The notes: generated from the letters alone by a model not told the origin. DNA of 64,000 bases from Brevundimonas sp. (GCA_003248965.1 QFQU01000009.1:62001-126000), one strand, 5' to 3'; shown: positions 16,419 to 26,212, counted from the first letter of the stretch. Translations and numbers: made by a program.

Positions 16419-18077
16419 ATGATCCGCCGTTCCTTCCTCGCCGCCTCGGCTCTGCCGATCCTAGCGGCCCTGGCCCTGTCGGCCTGCGCCACAGCACCCT
16501 TGCCGGCGGGCGCGCCGACCGACGCCTTCGCCGTCGCCTCGGCCGCCCATCCGCAGTTCAGCGCCCAGCGCCTGTCCGACCACATCAAATATCTGGCCTC
16601 CGACGAACTGGAGGGCCGCTTTCCCGGCCAGATCGGCGAACGGCTGACCCTGCCCTATCTGCAGGCTCAGTACGAGGCGATGGGGCTTGAACCCGGCGGG
16701 CGCGACGGATCGTGGCTCCAGCCGGTCGATCTGGTCCGTTTCACGCCTGCGCATGCGCCCGCGGCGACCTGGACGGGTTCCGACGGCGCGACCGTGTCTT
16801 TGACCAGCGGGACCGACATCACCCTGCGCGCCGGTCCGGCCGATCCGCAGGTGAAGCTGAACGGCCTGCCGGTCGTTTTCGCCGGCTATGGCGTCGTTGC
16901 GCCCGAGCGAGGCTGGGACGATTACGGCGCGGCCGACCTGACGGGCAAGGTCGTCGTGGTGCTGCGGGGCCAGCCGGCCTCCATGGGCGCCGATCCGAAC
17001 TTCTACGGCTCGGCCACCCACAAGATGCAGGAGGCGTTGAAGCGCGGGGCGGTCGGGGTCATCACCCTGCAGGAGGAGCCCGGGCGCTGGCGGCGCGCGG
17101 TCGGTGGGGCGACGCGACCCCAGATGACCGTCAAGGGCTGGAAGGAGACCCGCTTCACCGGCGCGATCGACGCCGCTACGGCCGAACGCCTGGGCGGGTC
17201 CGCCTTCGCTTCCGTCCTGACCCGCGCCAAGGCCGGCGGCCTGGGCGGCCCGGTGTCTCTGGATGGGACGCTTTCGGTCGACATCGACGAAACGACCGAG
17301 GTCATCCACTCCAACAACCTGCTGGCCAAGATTCCCGGAACGAAGCGGCCGGACGAATATGTGATCTACTCCGCCCACTGGGACCATGTGGGCAAGGCGC
17401 GCCAGCCCGACGCCACGGGGGACGACATCTATAACGGCGCCTGGGACAACGCCTCGGGCACCGCCGGCCTGATCGAGATGGCCCGCGCCTTCAAGGCGGG
17501 CCCGGCGCCGGAACGCACCGTCGTCTTCCTGCATGTCACGGCCGAGGAGCAGGGGCTGCTGGGCTCGGAAGCCTATGCCGCCGACCCGGTCTATCCGCTG
17601 GAAAGGACGGCGGCGGACATCAATATCGACATGCTGCCGTTCACGCCCGCCACGCGGGACGTGGCGATCTTCGGCGTCGGCAAGTCGGAGCTGGAGGACA
17701 TCCTGGGCCGGTTCGCCGCCGTTCAGGGCCGCGTCGTGACCGGCGACGGCTATCCCGAGGAAGGCTTCTACTACCGTTCCGACCACTTCAACTTCGCCGC
17801 CGGCGGCGTGCCGGCGCTGATGCCCTGGACCGGCCGCGATTTCGTCGAGGGCGGGATCGAGGCGGGCAAGCTCTATTACGAGGGCGAAATGGCGAAATAC
17901 TACCATCAGCTGAAGGACGAGTGGCGGCCCGACTACGACTTCACCGCCGCGCTTCAGAACCTGGACCTGCTATACCGGCTGGGTCTGACGGTGGCCGACA
18001 GCACGACCTGGCCCGCCTGGAAGCCGACGGCCGAGTTCAACGCCATCCGCGACCGCTCTTCCGATCAGCGCCGTTAG
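16419..18077 (+). CDS. M28-family metallopeptidase lipoprotein (second of tandem pair)
   Basis: A second 552-residue M28 peptidase with the same layout: lipobox LSAC, PA-like insert and zinc domain with YSAHWDHVG, GAWDNASGTAG, VTAEEQGLLGS and RSDHFNFAAGG. It matches the preceding gene along its length but is clearly divergent, so the duplication is old. Substrates may differ. Its stop overlaps the stop of the convergent regulator gene by four bases. No regulator specific to the pair is seen. Confidence 0.92.
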   Translation: MIRRSFLAASALPILAALALSACATAPLPAGAPTDAFAVASAAHPQFSAQRLSDHIKYLASDELEGRFPGQIGERLTLPYLQAQYEAMGLEPGGRDGSWLQPVDLVRFTPAHAPAATWTGSDGATVSLTSGTDITLRAGPADPQVKLNGLPVVFAGYGVVAPERGWDDYGAADLTGKVVVVLRGQPASMGADPNFYGSATHKMQEALKRGAVGVITLQEEPGRWRRAVGGATRPQMTVKGWKETRFTGAIDAATAERLGGSAFASVLTRAKAGGLGGPVSLDGTLSVDIDETTEVIHSNNLLAKIPGTKRPDEYVIYSAHWDHVGKARQPDATGDDIYNGAWDNASGTAGLIEMARAFKAGPAPERTVVFLHVTAEEQGLLGSEAYAADPVYPLERTAADINIDMLPFTPATRDVAIFGVGKSELEDILGRFAAVQGRVVTGDGYPEEGFYYRSDHFNFAAGGVPALMPWTGRDFVEGGIEAGKLYYEGEMAKYYHQLKDEWRPDYDFTAALQNLDLLYRLGLTVADSTTWPAWKPTAEFNAIRDRSSDQRR

Positions 18078-19504
18078 GCGTCGACGAACGGATAGGGGCT
18101 GACCGACTTGGCCCAGTCGTCCACGGCCAGCGGCCGGTCGATTGGGGCCGCCGCACGCTCGGCGCAGGGGTGACGGTGGCACAGGCGGCAGGCGGCGCCG
18201 ATGGGCGTCGCTTCGGGCCGGTCCAGATCAAGCCCGCGCGCATAGGCCAGGCGGTGGGCGTGACGCAGTTCGCACCCCAGACCGATGGCCAGGTCGTGGC
18301 CCTCGCTAAAGCCGTCCTGTCCCTGCCGCTCGACCGTGCGGGCGAAGGTGAACCAGCGCGAACCGTCGGGCGTCTCGATGATCTGGGTCACGATCCGGCC
18401 GGGCGTGCGGAAGGCCGAATGCAGCCGCCAGCGCGGACAGGCCCCGCCGAAGCGCGAGAAGGGGAAGGCGCCCGGCGCGTAGCGTTTGGAGATATTGCCC
18501 GCCTGGTCCACCCGCATCAGGAAGAAGGGCACGCCGCGCGCGCTGGGTCGCGACAGGGTGGTCAGCCGGTGCGCCGCCTGTTCGTAGCTGACGCCGAACC
18601 GCGCCTGCAGCCGCGCCAGATCATAGGCCGAAGCCTCAGCCGCCTGCTGAAAGGCGCCGTAGGGCATCAGGATCGCCCCGGCCAGGGTGTTGGTCAGGGC
18701 CACCTTCAACAAGGACCGCGTCGGCCCGTCCGGCGCGCCCGCCGTCTCGACCAGGCCGTTCAGGTCGACGCCGTGCTCGACCAGGGCCAGTTGATAGGCC
18801 AGGGCGAAGGCGCGCGACGGCGGCGTCAAGGTCTCTGACAGCAACAGGCGACGGCGGTGCGGGTCGAAACGCCGCGTCCATTCCACCATCACTTCGGCCG
18901 GCAGGGTGCGGACCGCCAAGTCGTGCTTGGCCGCCAGCCGTCGTCGCGCGGCGGGCTCGAAGCCGTCTCCGTGGGCGGGGGCGTCGGCCGCCAGGGCGTC
19001 GGCCAGGGCTTCTCCCATCGTGTCCAACTCGGGGAAGTGATTGCCGCGCGATTGGACGTATTCGCGCACCCATTCGGCCGGGCTGTCGTCGCTCAGTGCC
19101 TCGCCGGCGCCGACAGCCGCCCGTGCGCGCGTGCGCTGGTCGTCGAAGGCGCGATACAGCCGCAGCAGGGCGTCGGCGACGCCCGGCGCCTCGTCCAACA
19201 GATGCAGCAGTTCGTGACGCGGCGCGGTCAGGCCCTTGAAGACCGGGTCGCTGAACACCTCGCTCAGCTTGGCGGCGTCGGCCTCTCCACCCTGATTCAG
19301 ATGGCGCAGATCGACGTCGTAGGTCTCGGCCAGACGCAGCAGCAACTGGGCCGAGACGGGGCGCTGGTTGCGTTCGATGTGATTGAGATAGCTGGGCGAA
19401 ACCGCCAGATCGGCGGCCATGGCCGTCTGGGTGAGGCCCAGGTCCCGCCTCAGCCGCTTGAGGCGGGCGCCCAGGAACAGCTTGCGGTCGGCGGCGACGT
19501 CCAT
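18074..19504 (-). CDS. XRE-family regulator of the RamB/ScfR (short-chain fatty acid) type
   Basis: A 476-residue regulator. The N-terminal HTH_3 domain is in RLKRLRRDLGLTQ and SPSYLNHIERNQRPVS. The middle part resembles the IrrE/ImmA-like segment of this family. The C-terminal DUF2083-type part carries cysteines (CRLCHRHPCAE) and ends VSPYPF. Family members (RamB, ScfR, PrpC regulators) control glyoxylate-cycle and propionate genes. Here the gene is divergent from isocitrate lyase, with a perfect palindrome between them. Regulation of aceA is therefore a well-founded inference. Confidence 0.9.
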   Translation of the reverse strand: MDVAADRKLFLGARLKRLRRDLGLTQTAMAADLAVSPSYLNHIERNQRPVSAQLLLRLAETYDVDLRHLNQGGEADAAKLSEVFSDPVFKGLTAPRHELLHLLDEAPGVADALLRLYRAFDDQRTRARAAVGAGEALSDDSPAEWVREYVQSRGNHFPELDTMGEALADALAADAPAHGDGFEPAARRRLAAKHDLAVRTLPAEVMVEWTRRFDPHRRRLLLSETLTPPSRAFALAYQLALVEHGVDLNGLVETAGAPDGPTRSLLKVALTNTLAGAILMPYGAFQQAAEASAYDLARLQARFGVSYEQAAHRLTTLSRPSARGVPFFLMRVDQAGNISKRYAPGAFPFSRFGGACPRWRLHSAFRTPGRIVTQIIETPDGSRWFTFARTVERQGQDGFSEGHDLAIGLGCELRHAHRLAYARGLDLDRPEATPIGAACRLCHRHPCAERAAAPIDRPLAVDDWAKSVSPYPFVDA

Positions 19505-19538
19505 GGTCGAAGGTTGTCATAGATGGACCAAGGAAGCC

Positions 19539-19563
19539 AAGTCATAATGTGACATTATGACTT
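19539..19563. promoter_or_regulatory. Perfect 25-bp palindrome, candidate operator for aceA and its regulator
   Basis: AAGTCATAATGT (19539-19550) is followed by a single G and then its exact reverse complement (19552-19563). It lies 35 bases from the regulator ATG and about 95 bases from the aceA ATG, in AT-rich sequence that is unusual for this genome. The position and symmetry fit a dimer-binding operator for the RamB/ScfR-type protein encoded next to it. Confidence 0.75.
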
Positions 19564-19658
19564 CTATGATGCAGCTATGGCGGTATCATTCATGACATCA
19601 GCGTGTTTCTGTCTGGAGACGGCGGCTGCCGCCGCGCTTTCGACAGACGAGTTCGACC

Positions 19659-20939
19659 ATGACCACCTTCGCCGATCTGGTTCCTTCGCCCACCGGCCGT
19701 TTCGACGGAATCGAACGCCCCTATTCGCCCGAAGACGTGCTGCGTCTGCGCGGCTCGGTGCCGATCACCCACACTCTGGCCGAACGCGGCGCTAATCGCT
19801 TGTGGGACCTGTTGCACACCGAGCCGTACATCAACGCCCTGGGCGCCGTGACCGGCAACCAGGCTATGCAGATGGTCCGGGCGGGGCTGAAGGCCATCTA
19901 TCTGTCGGGCTGGCAGGTCGCGGCCGACGCCAACACCGCTTCGGCCATGTATCCGGACCAGTCGCTGTATCCGGCCAACGCCGCCCCGGAGCTGTGCCGC
20001 CGCATCAACCGCACCCTGCAACGCGCCGACCAGATCGAGCACGCCGAGGGCGGCGCCAAGCGGGATTGGTTCGCACCCATCGTCGCCGATGCGGAGGCCG
20101 GATTCGGCGGCCCGCTGAACAGCTTCGAGATCATGAAGGCCTTTATCGAGGCCGGGGCGGCGGGCGTCCATTTCGAGGACCAGTTGGCGTCCGAGAAGAA
20201 GTGCGGCCACCTGGGCGGCAAGGTTCTGATCCCGACCCAGGCGCACGAGCGCAACCTCATCGCTGCGCGTCTGGCAGCCGACGTCTGCGGTGTGGCGACC
20301 CTGACGGTGGCGCGCACGGATGCGGAATCGGCCCAGCTGATCACCTCGGACGTCGATGAGCGGGACCACCCCTTCATCGATCGCGAGAACCGCACGCCGG
20401 AAGGCTTCTTCCGCCTGAAGCCGGGCACGGGGCTGGACCACTGCATCGCGCGCGGCCTGTCTTATGCCAAATACGCCGACCTGCTGTGGTGGGAGACGTC
20501 GCACCCGGATCTGGACGACGCGCGCAAGTTCGCCGAGGCGATCCAGAAGGCGCACCCCGGCAAGCTGATGGCCTACAACTGCTCGCCGTCGTTCAACTGG
20601 GAAGCCAAGCTGGACAAGGACACCATCGCCAAGTTCCAACGCGAGCTGGGGGCCATGGGCTACAAGTTCCAGTTCGTGACCCTGGCGGGCTTCCACAGCC
20701 TGAACAACGGCATGTTCGAGCTGGCCAGCGGCTATCGCGATCGCGGCATGGCGGCCTATTCCGAGCTTCAGCAACGCGAGTTCGCCAACGAGGCGATCGG
20801 CTACACCGCCACGCGTCATCAGCGCGAGGTCGGCACAGGCTATTTCGACGACGTGGCCACGGTCATCTCCTCGGGACAGTCTTCGACGACTGCCCTGAAG
20901 GACTCGACCGAAACCGCCCAGTTCACCCACGCGGCCTGA
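19659..20939 (+). CDS. aceA: Isocitrate lyase
   Basis: A 426-residue glyoxylate-cycle enzyme that cleaves isocitrate to glyoxylate and succinate. The catalytic motif KKCGHLGGK is near residues 180-188. Other family segments are YLSGWQVAADAN, MYPDQSLYP, ADAEAGFGG and YNCSPSFNW. The length is that of the short bacterial isoform. It is divergent from its likely regulator. A small gene follows 19 bases downstream before a terminator, so the two are probably co-transcribed. Confidence 0.98.
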   Translation: MTTFADLVPSPTGRFDGIERPYSPEDVLRLRGSVPITHTLAERGANRLWDLLHTEPYINALGAVTGNQAMQMVRAGLKAIYLSGWQVAADANTASAMYPDQSLYPANAAPELCRRINRTLQRADQIEHAEGGAKRDWFAPIVADAEAGFGGPLNSFEIMKAFIEAGAAGVHFEDQLASEKKCGHLGGKVLIPTQAHERNLIAARLAADVCGVATLTVARTDAESAQLITSDVDERDHPFIDRENRTPEGFFRLKPGTGLDHCIARGLSYAKYADLLWWETSHPDLDDARKFAEAIQKAHPGKLMAYNCSPSFNWEAKLDKDTIAKFQRELGAMGYKFQFVTLAGFHSLNNGMFELASGYRDRGMAAYSELQQREFANEAIGYTATRHQREVGTGYFDDVATVISSGQSSTTALKDSTETAQFTHAA

Positions 20940-20958
20940 TCAGAAAAGGAAAGCCCTT

Positions 20959-21168
20959 ATGGAACCGCTGACCCGAACCGAAGCCATCATCGACTTCTGC
21001 CTGGCGCCTCTGGCGCTGGACGCAGGCACGGAGGCCGAGCGCGAGGTGCGGCGTCGCCTGACGCACGTCCTGCGCACCTATCAGGCCAAGGTGGCCAATC
21101 CCGTGGCGGTCGACTTCTCGTCCATGCCGTCGCAGGTCATCAACGAGGCGGCGCACGGCTACGAATAG
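20959..21168 (+). CDS. Small hypothetical protein downstream of isocitrate lyase
   Basis: A 69-residue, mostly helical protein with charged heptad-like spacing (EREVRRRLTHVLRTYQAK) and no signal peptide or membrane segment. AAAGGA lies upstream of the ATG. It sits between aceA and a strong terminator, so it is probably part of the aceA transcript. I do not recognise the family. Confidence 0.7.
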   Translation: MEPLTRTEAIIDFCLAPLALDAGTEAEREVRRRLTHVLRTYQAKVANPVAVDFSSMPSQVINEAAHGYE

Positions 21169-21192
21169 GCTGAGGCGCACCGAATGAAAAAT

Positions 21193-21222
21193 GCCCGCTC
21201 CGATCGCTCGGAGCGGGCCTTT
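21193..21222 (+). terminator. Rho-independent terminator after the aceA transcript
   Basis: A perfect 11-bp stem, GCCCGCTCCGA (21193-21203) with TCGGAGCGGGC (21208-21218), has loop TCGC followed by CTTT. AAAAAT lies just before the stem, so it may also serve the convergent lipoprotein gene ending at 21246. Confidence 0.93.
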
Positions 21223-21245
21223 GATCGTGCGGTTTTCGCCTGGGC

Positions 21246-22319
21246 TCAGCCGCCCGCAGGAGCCGGCGTCCGCACGGCGGCCGCGGAGGCGGCGACCGGA
21301 GTGGCGACGGGCGTGCCGGTCTCGGTCGGATCGCCCACGGTGATGATGGGGGCGAAGACCGCCTGGGTGGCGCAACTGGACAGGTCGCGCGCGACGTGGC
21401 GGCCCAGGCAGAACATGTCCTCATAGCTGGGGCGCGAAGCGGCCAGGCATTGGAACAGCATCAGCTTGGACATGTTCAGGCAGAATTCGCTGTTCGGCTC
21501 GGACACCAGGGCGTCGGTGTTGGCCTTGGCCTCGTCGCCGGCCGCGCCCAGGGCGGCCAGGGCGGCGATCGCCAGGGAGCGGACCATGGCGGGGGTATAG
21601 GGCGGGGCCTTGCGCGACGGCTCGACCTGAAGGCCCGTGCCCGTATTGGCGGCGGCGAACAGGCGGGCCGATTCCTCGGGCGACGGCAGCATGTCGACCG
21701 CCGACAGGGTCTTGGCGCTTTCCAGCCGGACCTCGCGGTGGGGGATGGGCGTGATCGCCCAGCGGCGGCGCGGGTCGGTGCGGCCCTGGACGGTGTAGGC
21801 GTCCTGCTCCACCGCGTCGGCGATGGCGCGCATGGCGACCGCGTCCTTGTTGATGGTCGAGGCGATCAGGCCGGCGGCGGCGTCGGCGCCGGGCAGGGTG
21901 GCCGCGTAGGCGGGGTCGGCCACGATGCGGGCGACCATCTGCTGGCGCTGGGTCGGATCGACGGCGAACTGGCGCACGCCGGCGACGAATTCGGGCGATT
22001 GCAGCGCGATGACCGACCCATAGGCGATCAGGCCGCGCGACAGCTCCAGCGGTTCATAGGACGCGCCCTTGCGGATTTCGGCCTGGATCGATTCGGCGTC
22101 GGGGAAGCCGCCGGGCTGAATCGTCTGGGCCTGGCGCAGGAAGGCGACATAAACGGCGGCGGCCTCGGCCACGCTCTGGTTCAGGGTGACGGGCGGCGGG
22201 GGCGGCGGAGCCGGCGGCGCGACGCTGGCCGTCTCCGTCTTCGTCGAACAACTGGCGAGCACGACGGCCGCAGCGAGGGCGGCGATCGACAGGCCGCGGG
22301 TCATGAAGGCCTTGGGCAT
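21246..22319 (-). CDS. Hypothetical lipoprotein
   Basis: A 357-residue protein with a lipoprotein signal (lipobox LASC, Cys about 24), a Pro-rich linker (APPAPPPPPP) and a mainly helical body. Paired cysteines occur near the C-terminus (FCLNMSKLMLFQC, MFCLGRHVARDLSSC), followed by an Ala/Thr/Pro-rich tail. No catalytic motif is seen and I do not recognise a named family. It lies downstream of prs on the same strand. Confidence 0.8.
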   Translation of the reverse strand: MPKAFMTRGLSIAALAAAVVLASCSTKTETASVAPPAPPPPPPVTLNQSVAEAAAVYVAFLRQAQTIQPGGFPDAESIQAEIRKGASYEPLELSRGLIAYGSVIALQSPEFVAGVRQFAVDPTQRQQMVARIVADPAYAATLPGADAAAGLIASTINKDAVAMRAIADAVEQDAYTVQGRTDPRRRWAITPIPHREVRLESAKTLSAVDMLPSPEESARLFAAANTGTGLQVEPSRKAPPYTPAMVRSLAIAALAALGAAGDEAKANTDALVSEPNSEFCLNMSKLMLFQCLAASRPSYEDMFCLGRHVARDLSSCATQAVFAPIITVGDPTETGTPVATPVAASAAAVRTPAPAGG

Positions 22320-22404
22320 AGGGAGCGTCCACAGAACTCTGGCGCCGGGGGAAGCGCGTGTAACTGAAGCCGCTTATAACGCGGGGAAAGTGGTTATCCG
22401 ATGG

Positions 22405-23340
22405 TTAATCGAACAGTTTGGAAACCGATTCCTCGTTGGCGATCCGACGGATAGCTTCACCGATAAGCGGAGCCACGGAAACCGTTCGGATTTTCGAGCA
22501 GTTCAAAACTTCGTGGGGTTGCTCGATGGAATCGGTGATCACCAGTTCCTTCAACGGGCCGTCGGTGATGCGCTGAACGGCGGGGCCGGACAGGACGCCG
22601 TGACTGATGTAGGCCGAAACCTCGGTCGCGCCCTGGTCGATCAGGGCCTTGGCCGCATTGACCAGGGTGCCGCCCGAATCGACGATGTCGTCGAACAGAA
22701 TGCAGCGGCGGCCTTCCACGTCGCCGATGATGTTCATGACCTCGCTCTCGCCGGCCTTGGGGCGGCGCTTGTCGACGATGGCCAGATCGGCGTCCAGCCG
22801 CTTGGCCAACGAGCGGGCGCGCACCACGCCGCCCACGTCGGGCGAGACGATCATCAGGTCGTCGCCGCGCGGATAGTTTTCCTTGATATCCTGGGCGAGG
22901 ACCGGCGTGGCGACCAGATTGTCGGTCGGGATATCGAAGAAGCCCTGGATCTGGCCCGCGTGCAGATCCATGGTCAGGACCCGGTCGGCGCCGGCGCGGG
23001 TGATCAGATTGGCGACGAGCTTGGCCGAGATCGGCGTGCGGCCGCCGGTCTTCCGGTCCTGACGGGCATAGCCGAAATAGGGCATGACGGCGGTGATCCG
23101 ACGGGCCGAGGCGCGCACCAGCGCGTCCGTCATGATCAGCAACTCCATCAGATTGTCGTTGGCGGGGTAGGAGGTGGACTGAAGGATGAAGACATCCTCG
23201 CCGCGCACGTTCTCCTCGATGACGGCGAACACCTCGTTGTCGGCGAACCGCTTGACCTGCGCCTTGGTCAGCGGGGCGTCCAGGTGGTCGGCGATGGCTT
23301 GGGAAAGCGCACGGTTGGAGTTGCCAGAGAGCAGCTTCAT
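22405..23340 (-). CDS. prs: Ribose-phosphate pyrophosphokinase
   Basis: A 311-residue PRPP synthase. It begins MKLLSGNSN and has RFADNEVFAVIEENVRG, the flexible-loop YFGYARQDRK, and the PRPP-binding loop in LFDDIVDSGGT. It makes PRPP for nucleotide, His and Trp synthesis. The length is typical. The divergent bamD gene starts about 190 bases away. Confidence 0.98.
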   Translation of the reverse strand: MKLLSGNSNRALSQAIADHLDAPLTKAQVKRFADNEVFAVIEENVRGEDVFILQSTSYPANDNLMELLIMTDALVRASARRITAVMPYFGYARQDRKTGGRTPISAKLVANLITRAGADRVLTMDLHAGQIQGFFDIPTDNLVATPVLAQDIKENYPRGDDLMIVSPDVGGVVRARSLAKRLDADLAIVDKRRPKAGESEVMNIIGDVEGRRCILFDDIVDSGGTLVNAAKALIDQGATEVSAYISHGVLSGPAVQRITDGPLKELVITDSIEQPHEVLNCSKIRTVSVAPLIGEAIRRIANEESVSKLFD

Positions 23341-23533
23341 CGGCCGGTCATCCTTTCGCCGTCATCCGACCCTCATGAACGACAGTCGGTTGGCGCGCTC
23401 TTTACCAGCGGAGCCGGGCAGGGCAAGTCGTGCGGCGATAGATTTCGTCGGCATGGCGCGGCTCGGTCGCGGGTGCTAGAGATCGCCACGTTCGTTTCAG
23501 GAGGCTTGGCCGCAGGGTCGGCCTCCGCTCGTC

Positions 23534-24388
23534 ATGGGGTCGTCCTTGCTCGTTTCCAAGTTCCGTTCCGGCCTGGTGCTGTTGGCCGTGGCCTGTGTCG
23601 CCATGACGATGTCGGCCTGCGCCGGCAAGACTCGCCCCAAGCTGGCCTATGAGGAACGCCCGGTCGAGGCGCTGTACAACACCGGCTACGAGCGGCTGCA
23701 GCAGCGCCGTTGGACCGACGCGGTCGACTACTTCCAGGAGGTGGAACGCCAGCACCCCTATTCCGACTGGGCGCGCCGTTCGATCCTGATGCAGATCTAC
23801 GCCTACTATCAGAACAACAACTACGCCGAGGCCATCGCGGCGGCGGATCGGTTCATCCAGCTGTTCCCCGGCAATCCGTCGGCGGCCTACGCCTTCTACA
23901 TGAAGGCGGTCTGCAACTTCGAGCAGATCACCGACGTGGGCCGTGACCAAGGGTACGCCAACGCGGCGCTTGCGGGCCTGCGCGACGTGGCCCGCCGCTA
24001 TCCCGGCACGCCCTACGCCCAGGACGCGGCGGTCAAGATCGACATGGTCAACGACCAGCTGGCGGGCAAGGAGATGAACATCGGCCGCTACTATCAGCGC
24101 GCCAACCAGCCGCTGGCGGCGCTGAACCGCTACAAGGCCGTCATCGCCAACCCGGACTTCCAGCGCACCTCGCACACGCCCGAGGCCCTGTACCGCCTGG
24201 TCGAGGTCAATCTGCAGCTGGGCCTGAAGGAAGAGGCGACCCGCAACGGCGCGGTGCTGGGCTACAACTATCCGGGCAGCCCGTGGTACGCCGAGGCCTA
24301 CGCCCTGTTGACCGAGAACGGTCACACGCCGGACAAGGCGCCGGAGGGCAAGCGCGAGGGCTGGCTGCACCGGCTGATCCCGGGCTGA
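23534..24388 (+). CDS. bamD: Outer membrane assembly lipoprotein BamD
   Basis: A 284-residue lipoprotein (lipobox MSAC) with TPR-type repeats. Motifs include LYNTGYERLQQRRW, AVDYFQEVERQHPYS, QIYAYYQNNNYAEAI and RFIQLFPGNPSAAYAFYM, typical of BamD/ComL. It is an essential part of the BAM complex that inserts beta-barrel proteins. The gene order bamD-recN matches that of many alphaproteobacteria. Confidence 0.95.
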   Translation: MGSSLLVSKFRSGLVLLAVACVAMTMSACAGKTRPKLAYEERPVEALYNTGYERLQQRRWTDAVDYFQEVERQHPYSDWARRSILMQIYAYYQNNNYAEAIAAADRFIQLFPGNPSAAYAFYMKAVCNFEQITDVGRDQGYANAALAGLRDVARRYPGTPYAQDAAVKIDMVNDQLAGKEMNIGRYYQRANQPLAALNRYKAVIANPDFQRTSHTPEALYRLVEVNLQLGLKEEATRNGAVLGYNYPGSPWYAEAYALLTENGHTPDKAPEGKREGWLHRLIPG

Positions 24389-24491
24389 TCGCCAGATCCA
24401 GCCGCCTTATGGATGCGCGTTCGGGCCTTGCGCCGGGACGCGCGTCTGTCGATTCTGCGGTCCCGATTCGTTCCGCCGGCTGCCGACCCCG

Positions 24492-26189
24492 ATGCTGACC
24501 GCCCTTTCCATTCGCGACGTCGTCCTGGTGGACGCGCTGGACCTGGAGGTTCAGGACGGCCTGACCGTGCTGACCGGCGAGACGGGCGCTGGCAAGTCGA
24601 TCATTCTGGATGCGCTGGGCCTGGCCCTGGGCGGACGCGGAGACGCCGGCCTGGTGCGGACGGGCGCCAGACAGGCCGTGGCCACGGCCGTCTTCACCGC
24701 CCCGGACGACGCCGATCTGATGGCCCTGATCGCGGACAAGGGGTTCGAGGCTCAGCCGGGCGAGGCGTTGATCCTGCGCCGGGTGTTGGGCGCCGACGGC
24801 CGCAGCCGCGCCTATGTCAACGACCAGCCCGCCGGGGTCACGGCCCTGCGAGAGATCGGCGCGGCCCTGGTCGAGGTGCACGGCCAACATGAGACGGTGG
24901 GCCTGTTGGACTGGCGCAACCATCGCGGCCTCCTGGACGCCTATGGCGGGGTGCAGCCCCAGCTTCAGGCCGTAGCCGCCGCCGCGACCAAGCTGAAGGC
25001 CGCAGAGGCGAAGCTGGCCGAGTTGCAGGCCCAGGCGGCGGATGCGGCCGCGAGGCGCGAGGAAATCGCCCTGAACCTGGCCGAACTGGACGCCCTGGAC
25101 CCGCGCGCGGACGAGGAGACCGAGCTGGCCGGAGAGCGTGCCGTGCTGGGGGCCGCCGAAAAGGCCATCGCCGACCTGGCCGACGCCCGGACCCAGTTGG
25201 GCGGCGACAAGCTGAGCCAGAAGCTGGGCGCGGCCCTGCGCGCCGTCGAACATGCACGCCAGCGGGCGGGCCAGGCCGGGGTGGAGGGGGATCACCCGGT
25301 CATCGTGCGGCTGTCGGCCGCTGTGGACGCCATCGACCGGACCCTGGTGGAGGCCGAGGAGGCCATCGCCGCCGTGGACGCCGCCGCCGACGCCTTCGAC
25401 TACGAGCCCGGACGGCTGGACAAGGCCGAGGAACGGCTGTTCGCCCTGCGCGCCGCCGCGCGCAAGCTGCACGTCACGGTGGACGGCCTGCCGACCCTGC
25501 GGCTGCGGTTGCGCGAACAGCTGCGGCTGATCGAAGACGGGGAGGAGGCCCTGACCAACGCCGGGCGCGAGGCGGCCGAGGCGGCGGAAGGCTACGACCT
25601 GGCGGCGACCTTCCTGACCTCGGCGCGGGAGGCGGCGGCCGAACGGCTGACCGCCGCCGTCATGGAGGAACTGGGGCCGCTGAAGCTGGAGCGGGCACGG
25701 TTCCGGGTGGCCCTGGAGCCGATCCCGGGGCGGCGCGGACCGGACGGGGTTGAGACGATTCGGTTCCAGATCGCCACCAACGCCGGAACCGATTTCGGCC
25801 CGCTGGACGCCATCGCGTCCGGGGGGGAACTGGCGCGTTTCGCCCTGGCGATGAAGGCGGCCCTGGCCGGACGCGAGGACATGCTGCAGCCCGTGATGAT
25901 CTTCGACGAGGTCGATCAGGGCGTCGGCGGCGCCGTGGCCGAGGCGGTGGGATCGCGGCTGAAGCGGCTGTCGGCCGGCGCCCAGGTCCTGGTCGTGACC
26001 CACAGCCCCCAGGTGGCGGCGCGCGGCCATGCCCACTGGAAGGTGATGAAGGCCGACAAGGACGGCCTGACCACCACCACGGTCGTCGCCCTGGACGAGG
26101 ACCGTCGCCGCGAGGAGATCGCCCGGATGCTGTCCGGCGCCGAAATCACCGACGAAGCGCGCGCGGCGGCGCGGGCCCTGATCGGGTAG
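24492..26189 (+). CDS. recN: DNA repair protein RecN
   Basis: A 565-residue SMC-like ATPase. The Walker A is GETGAGKS (about residues 30-37). Central coiled-coil arms are rich in Ala/Glu. The ABC signature ASGGELARFALAMKAAL and Walker B MIFDEVDQGVGG are near residues 435-480, followed by VTHSPQVAARGHAHWKV. It acts in double-strand break repair. I see no LexA box in the 100 bases upstream, and it may be transcribed with bamD. Confidence 0.96.
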   Translation: MLTALSIRDVVLVDALDLEVQDGLTVLTGETGAGKSIILDALGLALGGRGDAGLVRTGARQAVATAVFTAPDDADLMALIADKGFEAQPGEALILRRVLGADGRSRAYVNDQPAGVTALREIGAALVEVHGQHETVGLLDWRNHRGLLDAYGGVQPQLQAVAAAATKLKAAEAKLAELQAQAADAAARREEIALNLAELDALDPRADEETELAGERAVLGAAEKAIADLADARTQLGGDKLSQKLGAALRAVEHARQRAGQAGVEGDHPVIVRLSAAVDAIDRTLVEAEEAIAAVDAAADAFDYEPGRLDKAEERLFALRAAARKLHVTVDGLPTLRLRLREQLRLIEDGEEALTNAGREAAEAAEGYDLAATFLTSAREAAAERLTAAVMEELGPLKLERARFRVALEPIPGRRGPDGVETIRFQIATNAGTDFGPLDAIASGGELARFALAMKAALAGREDMLQPVMIFDEVDQGVGGAVAEAVGSRLKRLSAGAQVLVVTHSPQVAARGHAHWKVMKADKDGLTTTTVVALDEDRRREEIARMLSGAEITDEARAAARALIG

Positions 26190-26212
26190 GCGCAGAGGCG
26201 GACGTCGGAAAA

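Noticed and set aside
14794..16497. Minus-strand frame of 567 residues opposite the M28 peptidases
   Set aside because: Antisense of a gene with full catalytic motifs; no start site or domain of its own.
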